Numbered from the stretch's first letter, positions 25,355-34,186 are shown. The stretch is 64,000 nucleotides of DNA from Bradyrhizobium sp. CER78 (GCF_029846235.1 NZ_JARVWP010000005.1:434001-498000), one strand, 5' to 3'. Notes: generated by a model not told the origin, from the sequence alone. Made by a program: numbers and translations.

Positions 25355-26737
25355 ATGTCAGAGCAGAGCGAACATCCCGGCACCACGCGCCGCAGGCTCA
25401 GACGGCGAAACTCGTCGCTCCTGATCCTCGCGGTCGGCATCCTTGTGTTTGGCGCCGCCGCCGGCGCGCTGTCATATGCGCTGCGTCCAGTGACGCTGAC
25501 GATCGCCGTCGGCCCGACCGGCAGCGACGACGTCAAGCTCATCCAGGGCTTCGCGCAGGCGTTTGCGCGCGACGGGAGTGCGGTGCGGTTGAAGCCGGTC
25601 CCGACGCAAGGCGCCGCCGAAAGCATCGCGCTGTTCACCGCCAACAAGGTCGATCTCGCGGTGGTGCGCGGCGATCTCAGCCTACCGGCGAGCGCCGAGT
25701 CGGTTGCGGTCCTGCGCAAGAACGTCGTCGTGCTGTGGGCGCCGTCGGGCGGCAAGGGCAAGCAGCGGCCTGCGAAGATCAAGAGCATCGACGATCTTGC
25801 CGGTCACCAGGTCGGCGTGATCGGCAGCACCCAGGCCAATGTCACGCTGCTGCGCGTGATCCTGACCGAGTCCGGCGTCAATCCGGACAAGGTCGCGGTC
25901 AGCCAGTTCGCCGTCAACAAGGTCGCCGACCTCGCGCGCGATCCATCGCTCGACGCCTACATGACCGTCGGCCCGCTCGACAGCAAGGTGACGGCGGATG
26001 CGATCGCCGCGACGGCGGCCGCGCGCGGCGAGCCGAAATTCATTCCCATCGAGGTCTCTGAAGCGATCGCGCAGAAGCATCCGCTTTACGAATCGGAAGA
26101 GATCGCCGGCAGCATCTTCTCCTCGTCGCCGGCACGCCCCGAAGACAAGGTCGAGACCGTCAGCGTCAATCACCTGATCATCGCGCAGCACAGCCTGCAC
26201 GAGTCGACCGTCGGCGCGCTGGACCGGCAGCTGTTTACGCAGCGCCTCCAGGTCGCGCGCGATCTGCCGGCGGCGGCCAAGATCGAGAAGCCGGACACCG
26301 ACAAGGACGCCTCATTGCCGGCGCACCAAGGCGCCGCAGCCTATATCGACGGCACCGAGCGCACCTTCCTCGAAAAATACTCCGATTACATCTGGGGCGG
26401 CATCCTGCTGATCTCCGGCCTCGGCTCGGCCGGCGCCTGGCTGCGCCACCACATGAAGCGCGACGAGCGCGAGCAATACATCACCCATCGCGACAATCTG
26501 CTGACGCTGATCTCGCGAGTACGCAGTGCCGAGACGCCGGAGCAGCTCGCGGCGATGCAGAGCGATGCCGACGCATTGCTGCGCGAGGCGCTCGATTGCT
26601 ACGACGACGGCGCGATCGAGGAAGGCGACCTGTCGGCGATCGGGCTGACGCTCGAGCAATTCCATCACGCCGTCTCCGATCGCCGTTCCGTGATCAACGG
26701 CGACCGGCCGGGCCTGCCGAGGATGCGCACCGGCTAG
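25355..26737 (+). CDS. TAXI-family substrate-binding protein with two membrane helices
   Basis: A 460-residue protein. An Arg-rich start is followed by a membrane helix (SSLLILAVGILVFGAAAGAL, about 20-40). Then comes a periplasmic TAXI/NMT1-type ligand-binding domain (LTIAVGPTGSDDVKLIQGFA, then KVDLAVVRGD and IKSIDDLAGHQVGVIGSTQA) up to about 310. A second helix (YIWGGILLISGLGSAGAWL, about 340-360) leads to a C-terminal cytoplasmic helical region (about 365-460) like a coiled coil. TAXI proteins normally serve TRAP transporters, but no permease is adjacent, and a bitopic form hints at sensing rather than transport. An inverted repeat TGACA-N6-TGTCA overlaps the start codon. Confidence 0.83.
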   Translation: MSEQSEHPGTTRRRLRRRNSSLLILAVGILVFGAAAGALSYALRPVTLTIAVGPTGSDDVKLIQGFAQAFARDGSAVRLKPVPTQGAAESIALFTANKVDLAVVRGDLSLPASAESVAVLRKNVVVLWAPSGGKGKQRPAKIKSIDDLAGHQVGVIGSTQANVTLLRVILTESGVNPDKVAVSQFAVNKVADLARDPSLDAYMTVGPLDSKVTADAIAATAAARGEPKFIPIEVSEAIAQKHPLYESEEIAGSIFSSSPARPEDKVETVSVNHLIIAQHSLHESTVGALDRQLFTQRLQVARDLPAAAKIEKPDTDKDASLPAHQGAAAYIDGTERTFLEKYSDYIWGGILLISGLGSAGAWLRHHMKRDEREQYITHRDNLLTLISRVRSAETPEQLAAMQSDADALLREALDCYDDGAIEEGDLSAIGLTLEQFHHAVSDRRSVINGDRPGLPRMRTG

Positions 26738-26752
26738 AGCGCCACGCCGATT

Positions 26753-26784
26753 GCACCGAGAGCAATGTGCACCGAGAGCAATGT
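26753..26784. repeat. 16-bp exact tandem duplication
   Basis: GCACCGAGAGCAATGT occurs twice in direct tandem (26753-26768 and 26769-26784) in the leader of the TSUP gene. The duplication creates extra ATGs but no better ribosome binding site. Confidence 0.85.
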
Positions 26785-26813
26785 TTGGATTGCGCGTGCA
26801 GGCGCGCGTGGCC

Positions 26814-27632
26814 ATGTATGAGCACGACCACAACGCGCCGCGCGACACCATGATCACGTCCATCATTGCTGACCTGCCCGCGCCGTTCGTGCTCGCGGTC
26901 GCGCTCGCCGGCGTCTTCCTGATCGCCTTCATGAAGGGTGCGTTCGGCGGCGGCTTTGCCATCGTCGGCATCCCGCTGCTCTCGTTGGCGATGGATCCAA
27001 TCGCGGCCGGCGCGCTGCTCGCGCCGCTGTTCGTCGTGATGGACATCACGGCGCTGCGGTTCTGGCGGCCCAATACCTGGTCGCGCACCGACCTTGCGAT
27101 GCTGCTGCCCGCGCTCGTCGTCGGCATCGGCCTTGGTTATTTCGTGCTGCGCGATCTCGACCGGCATGCCGTCGAGATCGTAATGGGCGTGGTAACGCTG
27201 GTGTTCGCCGCGCTGTGGTTCATCGGCGGCGGCGAGATCAAGCCGCGTCCGCGCTCGACGATCAAGGCCACGTTCGCCGGGCTCTCCTCCGGCGTCACCA
27301 CGATGGTCGCGCATTCCGGCGGGCCGCCGCTTGCGATCTATCTGCTGCCGCTCGGCATGTCGAAGGCGCTTTACGCCGGCACCACCAGCCTGTTCTTCAC
27401 GGTCGGCAACCTGCTGAAGGCAGGTCCCTGGCTGGTGCTCGCCACGCCGTCGCGGAGCCTGTGGGTGCTGATGGCGCTGTGCGTGCCGGCCGTGCCGGTC
27501 GGCGTCTGGGCCGGCTGGCGGCTGCACGAACGCCTCGACCAGCGCGCGCTGTACCGCGCCTGCTACGCCATTCTCGTCGTCACCGCGGCCAAGCTGCTGT
27601 GGGACGGACTGGCCGGCTACATTCACCTCTGA
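26814..27632 (+). CDS. TauE/SafE-type (TSUP) sulfite/organosulfonate exporter family protein
   Basis: An inner-membrane protein of about 272 residues with eight predicted helices. Both TSUP half-repeats are visible: FMKGAFGGGFAIVGIPLLSL near the N-terminus and TTMVAHSGGPPLAIYLLPLG in the middle. Family members move sulfur-containing anions or organic acids. Starts at 26814 (MYEHDHNAP), 26850 (MITSIIADL) and 26751 are all in frame; the conserved part begins after 26850, and no start has a strong ribosome binding site. It lies 76 bp after the TAXI gene, same strand, and converges on the acyltransferase gene, 25 bp away. Confidence 0.88.
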   Translation: MYEHDHNAPRDTMITSIIADLPAPFVLAVALAGVFLIAFMKGAFGGGFAIVGIPLLSLAMDPIAAGALLAPLFVVMDITALRFWRPNTWSRTDLAMLLPALVVGIGLGYFVLRDLDRHAVEIVMGVVTLVFAALWFIGGGEIKPRPRSTIKATFAGLSSGVTTMVAHSGGPPLAIYLLPLGMSKALYAGTTSLFFTVGNLLKAGPWLVLATPSRSLWVLMALCVPAVPVGVWAGWRLHERLDQRALYRACYAILVVTAAKLLWDGLAGYIHL

Positions 27633-27657
27633 GTGCCGCCGGCGCTGTTGCTTCTCG

Positions 27658-28866
27658 TCAGGAAGATCGCGCGCTCACGCTGACCGCAAGCGGCCCGATC
27701 CCCTCGAGCGGTTTGACCTTCTCGTCCGGCTCGAGCCGCTTGCGCGCCACGAAGGAGAAATGGCGGCGCAGCTTCAGGATCGGCTTCTCGATGCAGTGCC
27801 AGGAGAACGCCGCGAACGCCGTGATCAGCACCAGCGCGACGGCGAACTGGACAATCAGCGACGCATTCGGCAGCCACACTTTCACCACCTGCTGCATCGG
27901 AAAGCCGTACAGATAGATGCCGTAGGAGTAGTCGCCCTTCGAAAACAGCGGCAGCCGCGGCAGATTGGAGACGCCGAGGAACACGGTGATATAGATCAGC
28001 GCCGGCGCGATGATGGCATTGAGGACCGGCTGGGTCATCCAGGCCGCCGGCCCAAGCAGTGCTGCGCCGAGGCAGAGCGCACAGCAGGCGGCGAGAATCC
28101 GCCCGTCATAGGGAATGCGGTCGCGGTAGAGGTAGACCACGATGGCGAGCAGACAGGCGACCGGCAATTTCGCACCGCGTCCGAGAAACAGCGCCGTGCT
28201 GAAGATCTTGTCGTACAGCGTGCCCGCAACGCCGGGAGGGAGTTGCGACGGATTGGCGGTATGCCCTGTGATCTGCACGGCAAAGCCGATGCCGACCAGA
28301 ATGACGACGCCAAGCACGATCAGCAGCGGCTTGCGCAGCAGCCCCAACATCATGATGACCGCCATCACAGCGTAGCAGCCGTATTCGAACGGCACGGTCC
28401 ACAGCGAACTGTTGACCTCCGGCGCGGGATTGCCGCTGAACACGCCCGGCAGCGTGTAATTCACCAGGCCGACGACGTTCGTAAAGTATTTCCAGGTGCC
28501 GGCGCTGGTGAAATAGTCCGAGAGCGGCAGCGTCGTGAAGATCGGCCCGAGGATCAACGCCGACAGCACGATCTCGACCGCAAGCGCCGGAATGATCCGC
28601 AAGCCGCGATTGATCAGGAATTCCTTAACGCTGAGCCGCAGCCCGCTCGCGGCGATCAGAAACCCGCTCAGCGCGAAAAACATCACGAGGATCGCAAATT
28701 GCGGAAACCAGAGGATCCACGTCGGATCGGAATCGCCGCGACCGGTGGCAACATAGGGCGTATGCCCTGCGACCACCGCGATCGCGAGCGCAACGCGGAG
28801 AAAATCGAACCCGGGACCAAAGCCTTTCTGCCGATCCAGCATGCTCCCGATCGAAGGCGCTGGCAT
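27658..28866 (-). CDS. Acyltransferase 3 family membrane protein (OafA/NodX type)
   Basis: A 402-residue protein with about ten membrane helices. The N-terminal family pattern GFDFLRVALAIAVVAGHTPY (R-x10-H type) and the following FFALSGFLIAASG with RGLRIIPAL (the R-x-x-R region) are present. Such enzymes O-acylate sugars of polysaccharides, LPS or small molecules, taking the acyl group across the inner membrane. I start at 28866 (MPAPSIGSMLDRQKGFG); the longer in-frame extension to 29115 runs antisense into the leader of the next gene and is not hydrophobic. No polysaccharide genes adjoin it, so the target is unknown. Confidence 0.88.
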   Translation of the reverse strand: MPAPSIGSMLDRQKGFGPGFDFLRVALAIAVVAGHTPYVATGRGDSDPTWILWFPQFAILVMFFALSGFLIAASGLRLSVKEFLINRGLRIIPALAVEIVLSALILGPIFTTLPLSDYFTSAGTWKYFTNVVGLVNYTLPGVFSGNPAPEVNSSLWTVPFEYGCYAVMAVIMMLGLLRKPLLIVLGVVILVGIGFAVQITGHTANPSQLPPGVAGTLYDKIFSTALFLGRGAKLPVACLLAIVVYLYRDRIPYDGRILAACCALCLGAALLGPAAWMTQPVLNAIIAPALIYITVFLGVSNLPRLPLFSKGDYSYGIYLYGFPMQQVVKVWLPNASLIVQFAVALVLITAFAAFSWHCIEKPILKLRRHFSFVARKRLEPDEKVKPLEGIGPLAVSVSARSS

Positions 28867-28980
28867 GATTTCCACTCCATTCCGAACCACGCCTTCGGAT
28901 GGCAAGGGCCATGCCAGGAAAAATGTCTTGGGACGGGACACCTCCCGGCAACCCGCCCTTAACCGTTCGACGAAACACGG

Positions 28981-29041
28981 ACGAAACAAACCCCTAACGG
29001 CACGAAACCATTTTGGCGATTTCGTGCAAACGTCCTGAAAC
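28981..29041 (+). promoter_or_regulatory. GAAAC-containing upstream box shared with 16431-16491
   Basis: ACGAAACAAACC, ACGAAACCATTTTG and CTGAAAC, in the same order and almost the same spacing as at 16431-16491. It lies 73-134 bp before the L,D-transpeptidase start. A further GACGAAAC precedes it at about 28970. Function is inferred. Confidence 0.6.
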
Positions 29042-29114
29042 GCCTCACCTGTACTGGTTTGACCCAACGACGCGCCGGAACTGGCGCGCAGGGCGCAAAC
29101 AACAGGGGTCGACA

Positions 29115-29804
29115 ATGTTCAATTCCATCAAGCTGAACGCACGTCTCGCTGCCGCCGCCTTCGGTGCGCTGGCGATTGGCACCGTTGCCTTCTCGAATTC
29201 CGCCGCGGCCGCGCCGCTGCCGATCTTTCCCTTCATCCTGACGCCGCCGACCGAGGCCGTGCAGCCGCCGGTGCAGTCGATGCCACAGGCGCAGGAAGAA
29301 GACCGCTCCGTCGAGCTGCCCGCCCGGCTCCGCCGCCAGGTCGTCGCCTATCCGACGCGCGAGGCGCCCGGCACCATCATCATCGACACCCCGCACACCT
29401 ATCTCTATCTCGTGATGGGCAATGGCCAGGCGATGCGCTACGGCATCGGCGTCGGCCGCGACGGCTTCACCTGGTCGGGCACCCAGACCATCACCAAGAA
29501 GGCAGAATGGCCGGATTGGACCCCGCCGCCGGAAATGATCGCCCGCCAGCCCTATCTGCCGCGCCACATGGCCGGCGGCCCCGGCAACCCGCTCGGCGCC
29601 CGCGCCATGTATCTCGGCGGCACCGTGTACCGAATCCACGGCACCAACGCGCCGGAGACGATCGGCACCCACGTCTCCTCCGGCTGCCTGCGCCTCACCA
29701 ATGAGGACGTCACCGACCTCTATTCGCGGGTCAGCGTCGGCACCAAGGTGATCGTGCTGCCGATGACCGACCGCCGCGCCGATCTCGGCTCGGCCGTCCG
29801 CTAA
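29115..29804 (+). CDS. L,D-transpeptidase (YkuD family)
   Basis: A 229-residue periplasmic enzyme that cross-links peptidoglycan 3-3 or attaches proteins to it. The signal peptide covers about residues 1-33 (LAAAAFGALAIGTVAFSNSAAA). The catalytic region has H175 in YRIHGTN, H186 and nucleophile C191 in HVSSGCLRL, all as in YkuD enzymes. The substrate strand (IIIDTPHTYLYLVMGNGQA) is also typical. GGGGTC precedes the ATG. Rhizobial genomes hold many paralogues. The leader carries the GAAAC box also found before the Cys-rich secreted protein gene. Confidence 0.94.
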   Translation: MFNSIKLNARLAAAAFGALAIGTVAFSNSAAAAPLPIFPFILTPPTEAVQPPVQSMPQAQEEDRSVELPARLRRQVVAYPTREAPGTIIIDTPHTYLYLVMGNGQAMRYGIGVGRDGFTWSGTQTITKKAEWPDWTPPPEMIARQPYLPRHMAGGPGNPLGARAMYLGGTVYRIHGTNAPETIGTHVSSGCLRLTNEDVTDLYSRVSVGTKVIVLPMTDRRADLGSAVR

Positions 29805-29823
29805 ACCCGACATATTCAGACAT

Positions 29824-29860
29824 CGACGACGGCTCCGGCATCATGCCGGGGCCGTTGTCG
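29824..29860 (+). terminator. Hairpin after the L,D-transpeptidase gene
   Basis: CGACGACGGC and GCCGTTGTCG pair with one wobble, continued by CCGGC and GCCGG around ATCAT. It lies 20 bp after the stop. A T-run is missing. Confidence 0.55.
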
Positions 29861-30014
29861 CGTTCACAATCGTTAACGCAGGGATCGTTAACGTCTGGGT
29901 GATCGCGGGCGGGCGGCGGGCTTCCGCCCCTGAAGCAGCTTGATCCCGCCACACTGGCGCCCTCGTCGGCGGGCCTGTACAACCCGTCAAAGTTGATTTT
30001 CATCCGGGGGGACG

Positions 30015-31583
30015 ATGCGTCTACCGATGCATCCAAGGACAATCGCGCTCGGGCTCACGGTGGTGCTGGTCTCGTTCGCGATCAGCCTCAAGGCCATGGA
30101 CTGGCTCGCGCCGAGCGTCACCGTGCAGACGCCGCCGCTGGTGCAACTGCCGCCGCTGCCGCAGGCGCCGCGCTCCTCGACGGTCGTGGCGCAGGTCTCG
30201 GTCGCGCTGTCGGCGATCCGCGATGCCGCCGAACGCGGCGCGCCGAAGACCTTCGGCGGCAAGGCCGACAACCCGGTCCAGCAAATCCTGCAAAATGCCG
30301 ACATCGGCTGGACCGCGTCGCGCGGACCGATCGCGGCCACCGGCGCGCAGGACGTGCTGACGCTGACGACCCCGATCAACGGCACGCTCAAGGTCACCGG
30401 CTCGCTGTCGGATAAGGCGACCGGCGCCGTGACCAACGCGCTCGGTAACCTGCTCGGCGGCAATGTCGCCAAGCAGATCGGCGCCGTGAACATCAAGAAC
30501 ATCAACGCCAATGCCGACATCAAGGGCAGCGTCACGCTGACCGCGCGGCCGAAGCTCGGTGCGTCCTGGCGGATCGAGCCGAACCTGCAGGCGCAGGTCA
30601 ATCTCGGCGACACCGGCCTGTCGGCCGCCGGCGTCCGCATCAGCGTACCGGCCCAGGTCAAGCCCGTCATCGACAAGGCGGTCGCCGACCAGATCTCCGT
30701 GGTCGAGGCGCGGTTGCACAACGACCCGGTGTTCCAGAATACCGCCCGCACGCAATGGGCCAAGGCCTGTCGCTCGATCCCGCTGCAGGGCACCGGCGGC
30801 ACCGCGTCGATGCCGCCGATGTGGCTCGAGCTGCGGCCGACCCGCGCGATCGCCGCGCAGCCGAAGGTCGATGCGTCCTCGCTGATCCTGACCATGGGGA
30901 TCGAGGCCGAGACCCGGATCACGGAGGCGCAGACCACGCCGAACTGCCCGTTCCCCGACAAGCTCGCGATCGTGCCGCCGATGCCGAGCCAGGTCTCGGT
31001 CGGCCTGCCGGTCGACATGTCCTTCACCACGCTGACGCAACTCGTCGAGGCGCAGTTGAAGGGCAAGACCTTCCCCGAGGACGGCTCCGGCCCGGTCGAC
31101 GTCACCGTCAAGAGCGCGAGCATCGCCGCCTCCGGCGACCGGCTTCTGATCTCGCTTCTGGTGCACGCCAAGGAGAAGAAGAGCTTCTTCGGCCTCGGCG
31201 CCGAGGCGACCGTGCACATCTGGGGCCGGCCGCGGCTCGACCAGGCGGCCCAAACGCTGCGGCTCGCCGATGTCGAGCTGGCGGTCGAGTCCGAGGCCGC
31301 GTTCGGCCTGCTCGGCGCCGCCGCGCGCGCGGCGATCCCGCACATGCAGCAGGCGCTCGCCGACCGCCTGGTGGTCGACCTCAAGCCATTCGCGAGCAAC
31401 GCGCAGCGCAAGATCGCCGCCGCCATCGCCGACCTGCAGAAGAACGAGGAAGGCATCCGGGTCGACGCCGACGTCAACAGCATCCGCCTTGCCGGCATCG
31501 CGTTCGATTCGAAGACGCTCCGGGTGGTCGTGGAAACCGACGGCACCATCAAGGCCGCCGTCACCGCGCTACCGGCGCTGTAG
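30015..31583 (+). CDS. DUF4403 family envelope protein
   Basis: A 522-residue protein with an N-terminal hydrophobic segment (IALGLTVVLVSFAISL, about 10-26) that is a signal anchor or signal peptide. The remainder is a long beta-rich domain with repeated patterns such as VSVALSAIRDAAERGAP, VNLGDTGLSAAGVRISVPA and a paired LRLADVELAVESEAAFGLLG, as in DUF4403 proteins, a family related to lipid-binding tubular folds. Its function is not established. GGGGGGAC precedes the ATG. It is single-gene by spacing, with repeats on the downstream side. Confidence 0.83.
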   Translation: MRLPMHPRTIALGLTVVLVSFAISLKAMDWLAPSVTVQTPPLVQLPPLPQAPRSSTVVAQVSVALSAIRDAAERGAPKTFGGKADNPVQQILQNADIGWTASRGPIAATGAQDVLTLTTPINGTLKVTGSLSDKATGAVTNALGNLLGGNVAKQIGAVNIKNINANADIKGSVTLTARPKLGASWRIEPNLQAQVNLGDTGLSAAGVRISVPAQVKPVIDKAVADQISVVEARLHNDPVFQNTARTQWAKACRSIPLQGTGGTASMPPMWLELRPTRAIAAQPKVDASSLILTMGIEAETRITEAQTTPNCPFPDKLAIVPPMPSQVSVGLPVDMSFTTLTQLVEAQLKGKTFPEDGSGPVDVTVKSASIAASGDRLLISLLVHAKEKKSFFGLGAEATVHIWGRPRLDQAAQTLRLADVELAVESEAAFGLLGAAARAAIPHMQQALADRLVVDLKPFASNAQRKIAAAIADLQKNEEGIRVDADVNSIRLAGIAFDSKTLRVVVETDGTIKAAVTALPAL

Positions 31584-31915
31584 CTAGATTGTCACGCGAG
31601 TTGGATGGCAGCCGCGACAGCGGTTGAGCCCCCTCTCCCGCTTGCGGGGGAGGGTTGGGGTGGGGGCTCTCTCCGCGAGTCATATTGTGGAGACGACCCC
31701 CACCCGGCGCTACGCGCCGACCTCCCCCGCAAGCGGGAGAGGTGCACTAAAGCCGTCGCTCGACCCAGCTCATCCAACTCGTCCCGCGCCCCTCGCCGAT
31801 CCCGGCGTTCCATCCGCTGCATGCCCAAAAAGTCGTCTTTGCGACAGGTTGCCGCACCGGATAGAAGGTGCCCCGTGGAAGCAATCTTCGACGAAAAATC
31901 AGGGAGAGAAACACG
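31584..31915. other. Gene-free region upstream of the ABC binding protein
   Basis: 332 bp. Repeat B copy 2 fills 31632-31742. The final 60 bases should hold the promoter and the AGGGAGAGAA ribosome binding site of the following gene. I see no small gene. Confidence 0.6.
31632..31742. repeat. Intergenic palindromic repeat, family B (copy 2)
   Basis: Arms CCTCTCCCGCTTGCGGGGGA and TCCCCCGCAAGCGGGAGAGG are exact complements and match the arms at 22324-22450. The loop (CGGCGCTACGCGCCG inner hairpin, ATATTGTGG centre) differs. Confidence 0.88.
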
Positions 31916-33130
31916 ATGAAATCGCTCTTGGCCGCAGCGGCGGCCAGCCTCGCGCTTGCGGCCTCCGGCACCGCAGCCAACGCCCAGATCTCCGACGACG
32001 TCGTCAAGCTCGGCGTGCTCACCGACATGTCGAGCCTCTATGCGGACGCCACCGGCAAGGGCTCGGTCGCCGCGGTCGAGATGGCGGTCGCCGATTACGG
32101 CGGCAAGGTGAAGGGCAAGCCGATCCAGGTCGTCGTGGCCGATCACCAGAACAAGCCCGACGTCGGCGTCAGCATCGCGCGCAACTGGTACGACAACGAC
32201 AAGGTCGATGCGATCCTCGACGTGCCGACCTCGTCGGTCGCGCTGCCGATCTCGGCGCTGACGCGCGAGAAGAACAAGATCCACATCAATTCCGGCGGCG
32301 GCTCCTCCGATATCACCGGCACCGCCTGCTCGCCCAACACCGTACACTGGACCTACGACACCTACGCGCTGTCGAACGTCGCCGGCAAGGCGATGGTCAA
32401 GCGCGGCGAGGACACCTGGTTCTTCGTCACCGCCGACTACGCCTTCGGCATGGCGCTGGAGCGCGACGCCGCCAACGTCGTCAAGGAGACCGGCGGCAAG
32501 GTGCTGGGCGACGTGCGCCATCCGCTCAACTCGTCGGACTTCTCGTCCTTCCTGCTGCAGGCGCAGGCCTCCAAGGCCAAGGTCGTGGCGCTGGCCAATG
32601 CCGGCGGCGACACCACCACCGCGCTGAAGCAGGCCGCCGAGTTCGGCCTGACCCAGGGCGGCCAGAAGCTGATCGCGCTGTTGATGGAGATCACCGACAC
32701 CCATGCGCTGGGCCTGAAGGCGACGCAGGGCCTGATCGTCACCGACGCCTTCTACTGGGACATGAACGACGAGACCCGCGCCTTTTCGAAGCGCTTCAAC
32801 GAGAAGGTCGGCCACATGCCGACCATGATCCAGGCCGGCCTCTACTCGGCGACCATGCATTACCTGAAGGCGATCGAGGCGATCGGCACCGACGAGGCGC
32901 CGAAGGTGATGGAGCAGATGCGCAAGACGCCGATCAACGACTTCTTCGCCAAGAACGGCCATATCCGCGTCGACGGCCGCATGGTGCACGACATGTACCT
33001 GTTCGAGACCAAGAAGCCCGAGGAATCCAAGAACGAGTGGGATCTCTACAAGCTGATCGCCACCGTGCCCGGCGACGAAGCCTTCCGCCCGCTCGACAAG
33101 GGCGGCTGCCCGCTGGTGAAGTCGAACTGA
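31916..33130 (+). CDS. ABC transporter substrate-binding protein, Leu/Ile/Val-binding type
   Basis: A 404-residue periplasmic binding protein. The signal peptide MKSLLAAAAASLALAASGTA ends at ANAQ, and the mature part has two periplasmic-binding lobes (VVKLGVLTDMSSLYADATGKG, then NSGGGSSDITGTACSPNTVH and GLYSATMHYLKAIEAIGTD). Members carry branched-chain amino acids, amides, urea or aromatic acids. No permease or ATPase lies beside it, as is common for Bradyrhizobium, which encodes many orphan binding proteins of this class. It has a good ribosome binding site (AGGGAGAG) and is closed by a clear terminator. Confidence 0.93.
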   Translation: MKSLLAAAAASLALAASGTAANAQISDDVVKLGVLTDMSSLYADATGKGSVAAVEMAVADYGGKVKGKPIQVVVADHQNKPDVGVSIARNWYDNDKVDAILDVPTSSVALPISALTREKNKIHINSGGGSSDITGTACSPNTVHWTYDTYALSNVAGKAMVKRGEDTWFFVTADYAFGMALERDAANVVKETGGKVLGDVRHPLNSSDFSSFLLQAQASKAKVVALANAGGDTTTALKQAAEFGLTQGGQKLIALLMEITDTHALGLKATQGLIVTDAFYWDMNDETRAFSKRFNEKVGHMPTMIQAGLYSATMHYLKAIEAIGTDEAPKVMEQMRKTPINDFFAKNGHIRVDGRMVHDMYLFETKKPEESKNEWDLYKLIATVPGDEAFRPLDKGGCPLVKSN

Positions 33131-33190
33131 CGACGCGCCGCTGCGGGCGATCGGCTCGCCCGAGCCTCGCGCCTGATGACTGCGAACAAG

Positions 33191-33225
33191 AAAACGCGCC
33201 CGGCCACACCGGGCGCGTTTTTCTT
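33191..33225 (+). terminator. Rho-independent terminator after the binding-protein gene
   Basis: A 13-bp stem (AAAACGCGCCCGG at 33191-33203 with CCGGGCGCGTTTT at 33209-33221), a 5-base loop and a T-rich tail (TTTTTCTTT). Confidence 0.93.
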
Positions 33226-33269
33226 TGCGCAACAGGCTTCGATCACCGCCTCGTCAGCCGCGATCGCGT

Positions 33270-33422
33270 TTAGTCGCCGTTCGCCCCCGGGATCATCCAG
33301 GTCGAATAGGTCTGCCAGACGCCATCGCCGAGATTGCGTTGATAGGCGATGAAATCCGCGTGGTCGCCGTGCACGAGCTCAAAGCGATAGAACCTTGAGA
33401 GGTCGTCGGTCTGCTTGGTCAT
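33270..33422 (-). CDS. 50-residue conserved hypothetical protein
   Basis: A short gene from the ATG at 33422 to the TAA at 33270. It encodes MTKQTDDLSRFYRFELVHGD, then HADFIAYQRNLGDGVWQTYS and TWMIPGANGD. It is rich in aromatic residues with no membrane helix or signal peptide. A GGAGACG sequence sits just upstream. Its composition is protein-like and its size is typical of small rhizobial hypotheticals. I do not recognise a function. Confidence 0.65.
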   Translation of the reverse strand: MTKQTDDLSRFYRFELVHGDHADFIAYQRNLGDGVWQTYSTWMIPGANGD

Positions 33423-33525
33423 GGAACGTCTCCGTCGTGAGGAAAGTCTCTGTAGTTCGACGTAGTCGGCGCGCGCCCGTGGTCAATAGCATGTTGATTA
33501 TCATTCAATCACAGGCGCGCGAGCG

Positions 33526-33798
33526 TTAGCGGCCGGCGCGATACCCGCGGGTGCGGGGCCCGCGAACGATGCCGATGCCGCTCTCCTCCGCCTGAAGCCT
33601 CTGCAGCACCGCCGGCGGCTCCAGCACGAGTTTGGCCGCGGGCGTCGGCGCGCCGTTGTTGAGCACGTCGCGATACGGATAGAGCGCCTGGAAGGCGGCC
33701 GGCTCGGAGATCGCGGCCTGGGCCGACGCAGCCGTCGCCGCGATGGCCGACAGCGCCGCAGCCAGCGCGATAGTCTTGAACGAAATCCTGGTGATCAT
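33526..33798 (-). CDS. Small secreted hypothetical protein
   Basis: A 90-residue exported protein. The signal peptide is MITRISFKTIALAAALSAIA followed by ATAASA-Q. The mature part (AAFQALYPYRDVLNNGAPTP, then PAVLQRLQAEESGIG and VRGPRTRGYRAGR) has a basic, Arg/Gly-rich end. GGGAG is 8-12 bp upstream of the ATG at 33798. I know of no function for it. A longer in-frame start at 33978 would remove the N-terminal position of the signal peptide and is rejected. Confidence 0.72.
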   Translation of the reverse strand: MITRISFKTIALAAALSAIAATAASAQAAISEPAAFQALYPYRDVLNNGAPTPAAKLVLEPPAVLQRLQAEESGIGIVRGPRTRGYRAGR

Positions 33799-34186
33799 GG
33801 TAACGCTCCCGCGATTTACATCGCATACGATTAATTCGCTCGCGCCTGATAAAGGCATGACGCGGCCAAGCTTCAAGTATCCCGATTTAATCGGATGCGA
33901 TTTATTCGAGCGCGGGGCTTCAACTATCCGTGTGATCGGCGCGGCCATGCGCAGCCGGCAAGGCCGGTTTGTTCGCATCGCACCGCTCGCGCCGCCGGCG
34001 CATCAAACCGGTGATCGCAAGCGTAGATCGATATGGAACATTGAAGCGTGATGGCAGCACCGAATGCGCGCGCGGTTGAACCGGACAGATTCGGGCAAGA
34101 TTGGACAAGCGGCCGAGGTTGGCAGGATTTAACATCCACGCCATAGTGAATGACTATCCTGGTCATGAGCCAATGTGGGGTCAGCT
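33799..34186. other. Gene-free divergent promoter region
   Basis: 388 bp between the small secreted protein and the HlyD operon. Two AT-rich clusters with related wording (GCGATTTACATCGCATACG near 33811 and GATTTAATCGGATGCGATTT near 33886) might be regulator sites. A GTG 12 bp before the HlyD ATG is also in frame. Nothing else is clear. Confidence 0.4.

Noticed and set aside
28867..29115. Longer N-terminus of the acyltransferase gene
   Set aside because: The extension reads antisense through the leader of the L,D-transpeptidase gene, is not hydrophobic and covers the GAAAC box.
30021..31343. A 440-residue - strand frame over the DUF4403 gene
   Set aside because: Arg/Gly/Asp-rich shadow with no family features.
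31592..33232. A 546-residue - strand frame over the ABC binding protein
   Set aside because: Antisense shadow of a gene with a signal peptide, ribosome binding site and terminator.
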